Notes under the pieces: generated by a model
The model's database searches: none
What the model was told of the DNA's origin: nothing
The model's input: the letters and a program-made list of their open reading frames with translations, nothing else
Source: Candidatus Omnitrophota bacterium
Lineage (GTDB): Bacteria; Omnitrophota; Gorgyraeia; Pluralincolimonadales; Pluralincolimonadaceae
Length of the DNA stretch: 64,000 nucleotides
Reading direction: 5' to 3'
NCBI GenBank assembly: GCA_041653595.1
Contig: JBAZFB010000002.1
Location: forward strand, 103,709-167,708
Made by a program: the position numbers and the translations under genes
Part shown: positions 15,116-24,129 of the stretch, one piece after another
Position numbering within the stretch: the first letter of the stretch is position 1
How the letters are laid out: each line of letters opens with the position of its first letter

Positions 15116-15924
15116 TATTGCATCTCCTGGGTCGTCATGTTCTTCCTGAGTTTCCTTAATGCCGCCTCTTCTATCTGCCTTACCCTCTCCCGCGTTATCT
15201 TGAATTTTTCCGCCACCTCTTCGAGCGTATGCGGGGCATCGTCCTTAAGGCCGAACCGCATGTTGAGGATCTCCTGCTCCCTCTTGTTCATTTTTTTGAA
15301 GAGGTCGGCGATCTTCTCCTGGCGCAGGAAGTTCGACAACTCCTCGCTGGCCGAAGACGCCTTGGTGTCCTCGATGAGGTCCATCATGGTCCCGCTGTCG
15401 TCTTCGCCTACCGGCGACTCGAGCGAAGTAGGCTGCGTCATTACGGTCTCGAGCTCCTGCGCCTTCCTTACGGGTATCTGCATCGACTTCGCTATCTCGG
15501 CGGTCGAAGGTTTCCTTCCCAGTTTCTGGGAAAGCTTTTCGATGGTCTTCTTCCACCTCGACGTCAGCTCCATCATGTAGACCGGGATCCTGACCGTCTT
15601 TCCCTGGTTTGCGACCGCGCGGAGGATGTATTGTTTTATCCACCATGCGGCGTAAGTCGAGAAACGGAACCCCTTATTGTGGTTGAATTTTTTTACGGCC
15701 TTCATCAGGCCGAGGTTGCCTTCTTCTATAAGGTCCAGCAGCGGAACACCGAAGTAGCTGTATTTCTTGGCTATGCTGACGACAAGACGGAGGTTCGATT
15801 GTATCATCCTCTTCTCCGCTTTGACGTCGCCTTTTTTAGCCAGTTTGGATAACTCTACTTCCTCTTCGGCGGTCAAAAGCGCTATCTTCTCTATATCCTT
15901 GAGATACGCCTTGATCGGTTCCAT
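15115..15924 (-). CDS. Sigma-70 family RNA polymerase sigma factor (group 2, short)
   Basis: A 269-residue sigma factor with region 1.2 (MEPIKAYLKDIEKIALLT), region 2 (the core-binding DLIEEGNLGLMKAVKKF and the -10-recognising FSTYAAWWIKQYI), region 3 (RKPSTAEIAKSM) and region 4 with a helix-turn-helix (TLEEVAEKFKITRERVRQIEEAAL). It lacks region 1.1 and is much shorter than a housekeeping RpoD, so it is probably an RpoS/RpoH-like or second vegetative factor. The -10 reading residues look canonical, in keeping with the TATAAT-type promoters in the window. It sits between ppdK and apt, 9 bases downstream of the ppdK stop. Confidence 0.9.
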   Translation of the reverse strand: MEPIKAYLKDIEKIALLTAEEEVELSKLAKKGDVKAEKRMIQSNLRLVVSIAKKYSYFGVPLLDLIEEGNLGLMKAVKKFNHNKGFRFSTYAAWWIKQYILRAVANQGKTVRIPVYMMELTSRWKKTIEKLSQKLGRKPSTAEIAKSMQIPVRKAQELETVMTQPTSLESPVGEDDSGTMMDLIEDTKASSASEELSNFLRQEKIADLFKKMNKREQEILNMRFGLKDDAPHTLEEVAEKFKITRERVRQIEEAALRKLRKNMTTQEMQ

Positions 15925-15933
15925 GGCCGGTCC

Positions 15934-18696
15934 TTATTTTTCCTTAAGTACAGCCTGCGCCGCGGCAAGCCTTGCGATAGGCACGCGGAACGGCGAGCAG
16001 CTCACGTAGTCCATCCCTACCCTGTGGCAGAACTCCACTGAACGCGGGTCTCCGCCGTGTTCGCCGCAGATGCCGACCTCGAGGTCCTTGCGGCCTTTCC
16101 TGCCCCGTTCGATGCCTATCTTGATTATCTCTCCGATGCCTTCCTGGTCGATCGTCTGGAACGGGTCGTCCGGGAGTATACCCTTCTTCAGGTAATCCGG
16201 GAGGAACCCGCCGATGTCATCGCGCGAGAAACCGAAGCCCATCTGCGTCATGTCGTTGGTCCCGAACGAGAAGAACTGGGCTACCGTCGCGAGCTTGTCT
16301 GCGACTATCGCGGCCCTCGGTATCTCTATCATCGTCCCGAACATGCACTTTATGGCCTTGAGGTTATATTTCGAGACAACCTCGTTGTATACCCTCTTAT
16401 ATATTGCCAGCTGGTCGCTTAGCTCTTTAACGTCGCATACGACCGGTATCATTATCTCAGGATAGGGCTTCTTGCCTTCCTTGATAAGCTCGGCGGCAGA
16501 TTCGAATATCGCGCGGATCTGCATCTCGCTAACCTCGGGATAGGTCACCCCTAAACGGACGCCGCGGTGGCCCATCATCGGGTTCGACTCATGCAGGTTC
16601 TCGGCGCGCTTTGAAAGCTCATCCATGGATATGTTCAGGTCCTTGGCGAGTTGCTCGAGTTTATCCTTCTCGCGCGGCACGAACTCGTGCAGCGGAGGGT
16701 CGAGGAGCCTGATGACGACCGGATAACCGTCCATCGCCTCGATCGTCCCCTTGATGTCTTTCTTTACGTAAGGGTAGAGCTCGTCTATCGCCTTCTTCCT
16801 CTCTTCAAGCGTATTCGAGACGATCATCTTCCTTAATATAAAGAGCGGCTCGTCCGAACCCTTGCCGTAGAACATGTGCTCTGTCCTGAAGAGGCCGATG
16901 CCTTCGGCGCCGAACTGGCGCGCCCTTGTAGCGTCTTCCGGTGTATCGGCATTGGTCCTGACCCCAAGCTTCTTTATGGTGTCGCAGACTTTAAGGAAAT
17001 CGTTGAGCAATTGGTTTTCAGAGGAAGCGTCCATCATCGGCAGCTTACCCTCGTAGACGTTGCCTTTTGTGCCGTTCAAGGTTATCCAATCGCCTTCCTT
17101 AAGGGTCTTGCCTTCGGCACTCATCTCTTTTTTATCGTGATCGACGTGCAGCGCGCCGCATCCTACGACGCAGCATTTGCCCCATCCGCGCGCGACAAGC
17201 GCCGCGTGCGAAGTCATGCCGCCGCGCGCCGTAAGTATGGCCTCCGCAGCCCTCATGCCTTCGACGTCCTCGGGATTGGTCTCCTCGCGGACGAGGATGA
17301 CTTTCTTTCCCTGCTTCCTCCATTCGACCGCGTCATGCGCGGAAAACACTATCTGGCCGCACGCGCCGCCCGGACCGGCCGGAAGGCCTTTTGCCATGGG
17401 CTTGTGCGCCAATTCGACTTTCGGGTCGATGATAGGATGCAAAAGCTCATCGAGCTGCGCCGGTGTCACGCGCATCACCGCGGTCTGCTTATCTATCAAT
17501 TTTTCCTTGAGCATGTCGACAGCCATGCGGACAGCCGCCGGCCCGTTGCGTTTCCCGGAACGGCATTGTAGCATGAAGAGCCTGTCCTTCTCGATCGTGA
17601 ACTCGATGTCCTGCATGTCATGGTAATGCTTTTCAAGGCGCCTGCGGAAATCTACCAGTTCCTTGTAGATCTTCGGCATTACCTCTTCAAGCGTCTTTAA
17701 GGATTTATTATGTTCCGACTTCGAATAGCCGTTTATCGGGCCCGGCGTGCGGATACCCGCAACGACGTCTTCGCCCTGAGCGTTAATAAGGTATTCCCCG
17801 TAGAAACCGTTCTCGCCGTTTCCGGGGTTGCGGGTGAAGGCGACGCCTGTGGCCGAATCCTCACCCATGTTACCGAAGACCATCGTCTGGACGTTTACGG
17901 CCGTGCCCCATTCGTCGGGTATCGCCTCGATGCGGCGGTAGCTGATCGCGCGCTTGCCGTTCCATGAAGCGAATACCGCGCCGATCCCGCCCCACATCTG
18001 TTCCATCGGGTCGTCGGGGAATTCCTTTTTGAGGGTTTCCTTTATCTTTGCCTTGTACTGGTTGCAGATCACCTTGAGGTCGTCGGCGGTCATGTCCGTA
18101 TCGCTGGAATATCCTTTTTCCTTCTTTAACTTATCCATTATCCTTTCCAGCTGCTTGCGGATGCCCATATCGTCCGCCGGCTCGATGCCTGCGGCCTTTT
18201 CCATGACAACGTCCGAATACATCGTTATCAGCCTGCGGTATGCGTCGTATACGAAACGCGTGTTGCCGCCGCTCTGTTTGATGAGGCCCGGTATGGTCTT
18301 CTCGGTAAGGCCGACGTTCAAGACCGTCTCCATCATGCCCGGCATCGATTTGCGCGCGCCGGAACGGACCGATACCAGGAGAGGGTTGACAGGATCGCCG
18401 AATTTCCTGCCCATCAATTTCTCGACCAGCACCAGCGCTTTATTGACCTGTTCCTTGAGCGCCGCCGGATATGTCCTTTTGTTCTGGTAATAATATGTGC
18501 AGACATCGGTGGTGATGGTGAACCCCGGAGGGACCGGGAGCTTCAGGTCCTTATGGCCTGCCATCTCGGCCAGGTTTGCGCCTTTTCCGCCGAGGAGGTT
18601 CTTCATGCTCTCGTTCCCGTCGGCTTTTCCGCCGCCGAATGAATAGACGTATTTTTTGTTCCCCTTTACCTTCGCAGCAACCTTTTTACTCCCCAT
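15934..18696 (-). CDS. ppdK: Pyruvate, phosphate dikinase
   Basis: A 920-residue enzyme interconverting pyruvate + ATP + Pi with PEP + AMP + PPi. It has the N-terminal ATP-grasp part (YVYSFGGGKADGNESMKNLLGGKGANLAEM), the swivelling phospho-histidine domain (ARGGMTSHAALVARGWGKCCV, catalytic His) and the C-terminal PEP-binding TIM barrel (GIGLFRTEHMF; ending GICGEHGGDP with the catalytic Cys). Length is normal. In fermentative bacteria it usually works in glycolysis with PPi. Start codon ATG 18696 is preceded by a purine-rich site. Confidence 0.96.
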   Translation of the reverse strand: MGSKKVAAKVKGNKKYVYSFGGGKADGNESMKNLLGGKGANLAEMAGHKDLKLPVPPGFTITTDVCTYYYQNKRTYPAALKEQVNKALVLVEKLMGRKFGDPVNPLLVSVRSGARKSMPGMMETVLNVGLTEKTIPGLIKQSGGNTRFVYDAYRRLITMYSDVVMEKAAGIEPADDMGIRKQLERIMDKLKKEKGYSSDTDMTADDLKVICNQYKAKIKETLKKEFPDDPMEQMWGGIGAVFASWNGKRAISYRRIEAIPDEWGTAVNVQTMVFGNMGEDSATGVAFTRNPGNGENGFYGEYLINAQGEDVVAGIRTPGPINGYSKSEHNKSLKTLEEVMPKIYKELVDFRRRLEKHYHDMQDIEFTIEKDRLFMLQCRSGKRNGPAAVRMAVDMLKEKLIDKQTAVMRVTPAQLDELLHPIIDPKVELAHKPMAKGLPAGPGGACGQIVFSAHDAVEWRKQGKKVILVREETNPEDVEGMRAAEAILTARGGMTSHAALVARGWGKCCVVGCGALHVDHDKKEMSAEGKTLKEGDWITLNGTKGNVYEGKLPMMDASSENQLLNDFLKVCDTIKKLGVRTNADTPEDATRARQFGAEGIGLFRTEHMFYGKGSDEPLFILRKMIVSNTLEERKKAIDELYPYVKKDIKGTIEAMDGYPVVIRLLDPPLHEFVPREKDKLEQLAKDLNISMDELSKRAENLHESNPMMGHRGVRLGVTYPEVSEMQIRAIFESAAELIKEGKKPYPEIMIPVVCDVKELSDQLAIYKRVYNEVVSKYNLKAIKCMFGTMIEIPRAAIVADKLATVAQFFSFGTNDMTQMGFGFSRDDIGGFLPDYLKKGILPDDPFQTIDQEGIGEIIKIGIERGRKGRKDLEVGICGEHGGDPRSVEFCHRVGMDYVSCSPFRVPIARLAAAQAVLKEK

Positions 18697-18729
18697 CTTC
18701 GTCTGTTACTCCTTTCGCATGTTTATGTT

Positions 18730-20850
18730 CTATTCTATCTTTATTTTTGAGAGGTCTGCCGCCTTATCTACGTAAACGGCATGTATCGCCTTAAGCAGCG
18801 ATAACCTGTTCGTCCGCAACACCTGGTCGTCTGCGTTGACGACGACCTTCTCGAAGAATAAATGGATCGGCCCGCCAAATGCCTCCGCGTACAACTTTGT
18901 CGCCCCGGCGTAATCGCCTGCGTCGATCCTCTCCCCTATCTTTCCTTTACTCTTCTCGTATATCTCCCAAAGGTCGCGTTCGAGCTGTTCTTTGAACAGC
19001 TCTGGCCTCACCTTGGCGGTTTCTCCCTTGAAATCCTTAGCGCCTTTAAGTATATTGGAAGCCCTTTCCACTACCTTTGCGGCTTCCAAGAAATACTTGG
19101 CTTGGGCTATTGAGGAAAAATCTTCGAGTTTCTTGTTCAACCGGTCAAACCTGCCGATCCTCGGCGACAAAACAGAATCTATGATATCATCTTTATATTT
19201 TTTGTCCAGTAAAATATTCTTAAGCCTCTCCTTCTGGAAGGCGATTATCTGCGCTTTTACCGACGCTTTGTCGCAGGACAGAACGCCGCCATAGAGCTCG
19301 AATGCCTTATCGAACAGGTCATCCAGGGAGACAGGGTATTTCCTCTCCGAGAGGATCTTGAGCAGGCCGAGGGATGCCCTGCGGGTACCGTACGGGTCCT
19401 CGCTGCCGGTCGGGATGAATCCTATGGCATAGAAGCCGGTTATGGCGTCCACCTTGTCGGCGATGGCCAACACGCCCGGGATATTGCCGGCAGGTAGGGG
19501 ATCGTTCGGCCCTTTAGGCAGGTAATGTTCGTATATCGCCTTGCAGACTTCCCTGTCTTCGCCGGTCTTCAGCGCGTATTCCCTGCCTACGATGCCCTGA
19601 AGGTCGGGGAATTCCTTGACCATCTGCGTCACCAGGTCGGTCTTGCACAGTAGAGCGGCAAGTTCGGCCTTCTTCTTCTCTTCCTCAGGCAGGCCCAGGA
19701 GGTCTGCGATGTAACGCGCCAATTTTTGGAGCCTTATCGTCCGTTCGTACATGGTGCCAAGCTTTGCTTGGAACACCACGCCTTTTAACGAATCGATCCT
19801 CTCCTCAAGCTTCACCTTGAGGTCTTCGCGCAGGAAGAAAATGCTGTCTTTTAGTTTCGCGTTCAGTATCGACTCGAACGTCCCGCGTATCAGGGCCGTA
19901 TCCTTATGCTTTCCGTTCAGGATGGCGACGAACGCGGGAAGCGCCCTTCCCTTGTTGTCCTTAAGGAGGAATATCTTCTGGTTCTTCGCCATCGAGCTTT
20001 CGAGGACCTCTACCGGGAGTTCCAGGTATTCCTTCGCGAATTTACCCGTGAAACCTACCGGCGACTCCGAGAGGAACGTGACCGTCTCTAGGAGCGCCTG
20101 GTTGTATTCTGCCGCAGCATCCTCGGCCCTCGCGGAGTCTTTAAGGATGGCGAGTATCTTTTTCCTCCTCGCCTCCTGGTCGAGGATTACGCCGTATTTT
20201 TTTAATTTAAGGAAATAGTCTCCGGCGGACCTTATCTTCACCGGTTCCATGACCGCGCTCTCGTAACGCGGAAGGCGCGTGGAATCCGATGACGCCAGCG
20301 AGCCGAATTTGAAAGGGACCCGCTCGTCACCGTATAGGGCCAGTATCGAGCGGACAGGCCTCGCGAATTTTACGCCGCCGGCCTCCCATCTCATGGCCTT
20401 TGGGAACTTGAGCGAGGCGATTATCTTCGGCAGGGAATCGGAAAGGACTTTTCCTGCCGGGAGGGACTCCTTCGCCCTCTCTATGAAGATATATTCACCC
20501 CTCTGCGTATTTTCTATCTTTATATCTTTTATTTCCGCGCCCTTGGACTTAAGGAAACCGAGGCACGCCTGCGTCGGCCTGCCGTCTTTATCGAAGGCGG
20601 CCTCTTTCGACGGACCGTTTATCTTCTCACGCTGAGGTTCCTGCCCCGGAGCGAGGCCTTCCACGAGGATGACCAGCCTGACCGGCGTGGCGAACGATCT
20701 TATAGCATTGAATTTAAGACGGTCCCCGGAAAGAGCGGCTGATACGGCCGAATGCAGCTGGTCAAGCGCGGGCGTTATATATCCCGCCGGCAGTTCTTCG
20801 CTGCATATCTCCATCAGGAAATCAGGGGTGACTGGTTTTTTATTTTTCAT
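18730..20850 (-). CDS. glyS: Glycine-tRNA ligase, beta subunit
   Basis: A 706-residue subunit of the bacterial alpha2-beta2 glycyl-tRNA synthetase; it holds the tRNA-binding parts. Family marks: DFLMEICSEELPAGYI at the start, GLAPGQEPQREKINGPS, the HD-like KAELAALLCKTDLVTQMVKEFPDLQGIVGREYA, and DPYGTRRASLGLLKIL. It overlaps the 3' end of glyQ by 11 bases, which couples the two subunits. Confidence 0.96.
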   Translation of the reverse strand: MKNKKPVTPDFLMEICSEELPAGYITPALDQLHSAVSAALSGDRLKFNAIRSFATPVRLVILVEGLAPGQEPQREKINGPSKEAAFDKDGRPTQACLGFLKSKGAEIKDIKIENTQRGEYIFIERAKESLPAGKVLSDSLPKIIASLKFPKAMRWEAGGVKFARPVRSILALYGDERVPFKFGSLASSDSTRLPRYESAVMEPVKIRSAGDYFLKLKKYGVILDQEARRKKILAILKDSARAEDAAAEYNQALLETVTFLSESPVGFTGKFAKEYLELPVEVLESSMAKNQKIFLLKDNKGRALPAFVAILNGKHKDTALIRGTFESILNAKLKDSIFFLREDLKVKLEERIDSLKGVVFQAKLGTMYERTIRLQKLARYIADLLGLPEEEKKKAELAALLCKTDLVTQMVKEFPDLQGIVGREYALKTGEDREVCKAIYEHYLPKGPNDPLPAGNIPGVLAIADKVDAITGFYAIGFIPTGSEDPYGTRRASLGLLKILSERKYPVSLDDLFDKAFELYGGVLSCDKASVKAQIIAFQKERLKNILLDKKYKDDIIDSVLSPRIGRFDRLNKKLEDFSSIAQAKYFLEAAKVVERASNILKGAKDFKGETAKVRPELFKEQLERDLWEIYEKSKGKIGERIDAGDYAGATKLYAEAFGGPIHLFFEKVVVNADDQVLRTNRLSLLKAIHAVYVDKAADLSKIKIE

Positions 20851-21712
20851 TTTTTCCGTTCAATCTCTCCAGGTAAAGGACGGCGCATGACTTCGCGAGG
20901 TTTCTTACCCTGGCTATGTATGTCGGGCGTTCGGTCGTGCTTACCGCCCCGCGCGCGTCGAGCATATTAAAGGCATGCGATGTCTTTAGCGTAAATTCGT
21001 AAGCCGGCGTCAACAGCTTCTCATTTAAAAGCCGCTTCGCCTCTTTCTCGTAGGCGGCGAAGAGCTCGGTATACATCTTCGCGTCGCTTACTTCGAAGTT
21101 ATATTTCGAGCATTCCCTCTCGTCATTTTTGTGTATATCGCCGTAAGTGTGGGTCTTGTCCCACTTCAGTTTGTAGAGGTCGTATTCTCCCTGAATGAAC
21201 ATCGCTATCCTCTCGAGCCCGTAAGTTATCTCGCAGGGTATGACCTCCAGCTCTATCCCTCCCACCTGCTGGAAATATGTGAACTGTGTCACCTCGAGGC
21301 TGTCGAGCCAGACTTCCCATCCCAGGCCCGATGCCCCCAGCGTCGGCGATTCCCAGTCATCCTCTACGAACCTGAAATCGTGCTTCTTCAGGTCTATGCC
21401 GAGGCTCTCGAGGCTGTCGAGGTACAATGCCTGGACGTTCTCCGGCGCAGGCTTAAGGATGACCTGGTACTGGTAATAGTGCTGCGCCCTTAAGGGGTTA
21501 TCCGAGTACCTCCCGTCTGTCGGGCGCCTCGACGGCTGGACGAACGCGACATTCCAGGGCTCTTTATCCAGGCTCCTGAGGAATGTCAGGGGATGGAACG
21601 TCCCGGCTCCCATTTCGATGTCATACGGCTGCGCCAGGAGGCAGCCCTTATCCGCCCAGTATTTCTCAAGCCCCATTATCAGGTCCTGGAAGGTCATGGC
21701 TTTTGTCTTCAT
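20840..21712 (-). CDS. glyQ: Glycine-tRNA ligase, alpha subunit
   Basis: A 290-residue catalytic subunit of class II glycyl-tRNA synthetase: MTFQDLIMGLEKYWADKGCLLAQPYDIEMGAG is the standard opening, and motif-2/3 equivalents (VAFVQPSRRPTDGRY, CEITYGLERIAMF) are present. It overlaps recO by four bases (ATGA at 21709-21712) and glyS by 11, giving the order recO-glyQ-glyS. The alpha2-beta2 form is standard for most bacteria outside actinobacteria and some others. Confidence 0.96.
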   Translation of the reverse strand: MKTKAMTFQDLIMGLEKYWADKGCLLAQPYDIEMGAGTFHPLTFLRSLDKEPWNVAFVQPSRRPTDGRYSDNPLRAQHYYQYQVILKPAPENVQALYLDSLESLGIDLKKHDFRFVEDDWESPTLGASGLGWEVWLDSLEVTQFTYFQQVGGIELEVIPCEITYGLERIAMFIQGEYDLYKLKWDKTHTYGDIHKNDERECSKYNFEVSDAKMYTELFAAYEKEAKRLLNEKLLTPAYEFTLKTSHAFNMLDARGAVSTTERPTYIARVRNLAKSCAVLYLERLNGKNEK

Positions 21713-22383
21713 GGCTTTAATTTTTGTATCTCCCTTATGAATTTTTTCGACCTTAGCGGCCTATCGAGGTGCGACGCCAGGAGCTTTTCCACGAGCGAAC
21801 CGAGTTCCTGCTCTATCGATTTCGATATCCTGAACTTCAGCAGTGAATCCCACGCCGCGTTCTTGAGCCGGTTGAAGGTCTGCGCTGTCCCCGGCGACAC
21901 TTTTATCCCGCCGACGTTACTGCCTTCGGCGGTAGGGCCGAAACCCAAAAGCGTCAGCAGCCGTATCTCGAATACGCGGGTTATCTTTGTCGGTTCAGAT
22001 CCCTTGGACAACAGCCTCAGTGAGTTAAGGAGCAGCCCGTATATATCGCCGTTATTTTCGGCCGGCTCGGTCAGCTCATCGACCAGTTCGACCAGGTACG
22101 TCGCGTACGCTATCGCGCTAAGGCTTTTGCGAATGCCGAAGAACCCGTCTGCCAGGTCGCACTGGGTTATGTTCTGGAATTCGCTCTTGGTTTTTTCATA
22201 GAACACTATCTTGTTCAGGCCGAACAATTCGGCGGAACTCCCGTATTTCGACCTGTCGCCGCGGATCCCCTTCAGGACCCCTTTTATCTTGCCGAAATCT
22301 TTGGAATAAAAAGTCGCCAGCATGCTTGTTTCCCTGAGGTCCCGCCTGTTCAGGACGACGGCCTCAGTTGTTTGTATCGCCAT
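21709..22383 (-). CDS. recO: DNA repair protein RecO
   Basis: A 224-residue recombination mediator that helps load RecA with RecF/RecR. It has the N-terminal OB fold (TTEAVVLNRRDLRETSMLATFYSKDFGKIKGVLKGIRG) and the C-terminal helical part (FEIRLLTLLGFGP). The zinc-binding cysteines common in RecO after 'LGF.P.l..C' are absent here, as in several lineages. It overlaps the upstream DUF502 gene by 20 bases and glyQ by 4. Confidence 0.92.
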   Translation of the reverse strand: MAIQTTEAVVLNRRDLRETSMLATFYSKDFGKIKGVLKGIRGDRSKYGSSAELFGLNKIVFYEKTKSEFQNITQCDLADGFFGIRKSLSAIAYATYLVELVDELTEPAENNGDIYGLLLNSLRLLSKGSEPTKITRVFEIRLLTLLGFGPTAEGSNVGGIKVSPGTAQTFNRLKNAAWDSLLKFRISKSIEQELGSLVEKLLASHLDRPLRSKKFIREIQKLKP

Positions 22384-23020
22384 CCCTCATCTTTATTTTG
22401 ACCCTTTCGGGTAGCGGGACGATCCCTGCCGAGATGACCAATTTCAGGGCTTCTTCTATGCTTATATCAAGGGGTATTATCTCGTCTTCGGGCACGAGGA
22501 TAAGAAAACCCGACGCCGGGGTCGGACTGGTCCCTATAAGAACGCTTATCAGTTTTTTCCCTCTCGCGTCATGGGCCGTCTCCTTCCCTTCTGAGGTAAC
22601 GAACCCTATTGAATAGATGCCTTTTCGCGGATATTCGACAAGCACCGCCCTTTTAAAGATACCCTGCGATTGCCCTAGCAGCGCGTGGCTTATTTCTTTG
22701 AAGGCGTCGTATATCCTTCCAAGCAACGGGAACCGGGAGACCTTCTTTTCAAGATAAGAGAAGAATTTTCTCAGCAAGATGAGCCTTGTGGCGAAACCTA
22801 TGAGCGAAATACCGATAACAAGAAAGACAAGGGTGAGGACTTTCGCCACATATTCGAGAAAGGCGCTGTCAAGGATGAAAGGCCGCAGGAAATTCGCTAT
22901 GGGCTCAAGCAGGAAATAGTTGGTTTTATCTACGGCGAATTTTACCAGCCAGATGGTTATTAAGGCCGGAAGTATCACCGCGACGCCCGCGATAAAATTT
23001 CTTCTTATGCTTATAAACAT
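22364..23020 (-). CDS. DUF502 family membrane protein
   Basis: A 218-residue protein with two membrane helices (residues 8-28 and about 55-75), the family mark RNFIAGVAVILPALITIWLV at the start, and the soluble ARGKKLISVLIGTSPTPASGFLILVPEDEI core. The family is widespread and of unknown activity. It overlaps recO by 20 bases and starts one base from the dgkA-PAP2 gene. Confidence 0.9.
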   Translation of the reverse strand: MFISIRRNFIAGVAVILPALITIWLVKFAVDKTNYFLLEPIANFLRPFILDSAFLEYVAKVLTLVFLVIGISLIGFATRLILLRKFFSYLEKKVSRFPLLGRIYDAFKEISHALLGQSQGIFKRAVLVEYPRKGIYSIGFVTSEGKETAHDARGKKLISVLIGTSPTPASGFLILVPEDEIIPLDISIEEALKLVISAGIVPLPERVKIKMRDGDTNN

Positions 23021-23021
23021 A

Positions 23022-23729
23022 TCAACCCCTGTATAAAAGTTCGAATATCAGAAGCGTGGCGAGTATGCCGACCACAGATCCGGCTATCGCCTCCCATGCC
23101 GTATGCAGCCCTTTCCTTACCCTCGATATGGCCAACAGCATCGCCATCAGGAAGGCGAGCGCGGAGGCCACGCCGTTTAGGGTAAGCAGCGTTATTACGG
23201 TAAAGATAGAGAAACCGAGCGCCGAATGGCCGCTGGGCCAGCCGCCCCTTAGCGGCGTCCCTCTCCTCAAGAGAATCTTGGTCAGTATCACCAGGAAGAT
23301 TACCGCGACGAGCGCGATGAAAGTGATGTGCCAGGGCGATTGCCTTATGCGGGAGATGCCCTCAGAGAGGTCTATTAGTTTTACCGTCCTGAAGAAGATC
23401 AAGTATCCGACTATGACAGCGTAAACGGACGTGACGAAGACGCACCCTGCCGCGATATCCTTCGCCAGCTTGGCCATATGGTGGAATTCCTTGGTGAACA
23501 TATCGACGGCCAGTTCGAGGGCGGTATTGAACATCTCGGCTACGATCACCAGGGTGACCGCGCTCAAAAGCAGGATGAATTCCACGGGCGGCAGTCCCGC
23601 GATCAGGCCGAGTATTATGACCGCCGCGCCTATCACAAAATGGATGCGCATATTCCGCTGGGTCTTGAGCGTATGCTTAAGCCCCTCGATCGCGTAATTG
23701 AAAGACTCTGTAAGCCCGCGTTTTTTCAT
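23022..23729 (-). CDS. Diacylglycerol/undecaprenol kinase fused to a PAP2 phosphatase
   Basis: A 235-residue membrane protein in two parts. Residues 1-115 are a DgkA-type kinase (SFNYAIEGLKHTLKTQRNMRIH; catalytic VAEMFNTALELAVDM). Residues 135-235 are a PAP2-type lipid phosphatase with the PSGHSALGF and SRVRKGLHTAWE motifs. Joined, they could phosphorylate and dephosphorylate undecaprenol or diacylglycerol on the two membrane faces, as in lipid-carrier recycling. Its stop is next to DUF502, and the start overlaps ybeY by four bases. Confidence 0.9.
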   Translation of the reverse strand: MKKRGLTESFNYAIEGLKHTLKTQRNMRIHFVIGAAVIILGLIAGLPPVEFILLLSAVTLVIVAEMFNTALELAVDMFTKEFHHMAKLAKDIAAGCVFVTSVYAVIVGYLIFFRTVKLIDLSEGISRIRQSPWHITFIALVAVIFLVILTKILLRRGTPLRGGWPSGHSALGFSIFTVITLLTLNGVASALAFLMAMLLAISRVRKGLHTAWEAIAGSVVGILATLLIFELLYRG

Positions 23730-24127
23730 AATCCCCGGAGGATCCTTCCTTCCGCCCTTCTCATCTCTTTCCTTTTCGACGAAGAGGTATCGTCGTATCC
23801 GGAGAGATGGAGTATCCCGTGCACGATGTATAATCTCAATTCTTCCGCCGCCGTGGACCCGAAACGCCTGGAATTTTTTGCGGCCGTTTGCGCCGATATG
23901 GCGATATCCCCGCTCTCGAAGGCTATCACGTCTGTGCTCTTATCCCTTTTCCTGTATTTTTTATTCAACCTTCTTATTCCCGCGTCATCCGTAAAGAGTA
24001 TGCAGATACGGTCCCTCTTCCGCCCGGCCATCGACAATATCTTTTCAGCGCACTTTACGGCTGCCTTTTTCGGGAACGGCAGCTTTACGCCTTCGGTCAA
24101 TACTGCGACGCGGCCCGGCTTAGGCAC
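23726..24127 (-). CDS. ybeY: Endoribonuclease YbeY (third zinc ligand changed)
   Basis: A 133-residue rRNA-maturation RNase with GTG start 24127 behind the pgpH stop. It has RRLNKKYRKRDKSTDVIAFE and GDIAIS, and the metal site HGILHLSGYDD. The family consensus is H-x3-H-x5-H; here His103 and His107 are present, but the third position is Asp113. Asp can bind zinc, so it may still be active, yet this is unusual. It lies in the common phoH-pgpH-ybeY-dgkA order. Confidence 0.92.
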   Translation of the reverse strand: MPKPGRVAVLTEGVKLPFPKKAAVKCAEKILSMAGRKRDRICILFTDDAGIRRLNKKYRKRDKSTDVIAFESGDIAISAQTAAKNSRRFGSTAAEELRLYIVHGILHLSGYDDTSSSKRKEMRRAEGRILRGL

Positions 24128-24129
24128 CC

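Noticed and set aside
15229..17571. Long plus-strand open frames opposite the sigma factor and ppdK
   Set aside because: They run antisense to well-conserved genes, read as Arg/Leu/His-rich sequence without family motifs, and lack ribosome sites; they are by-products of the GC-rich codon pattern.
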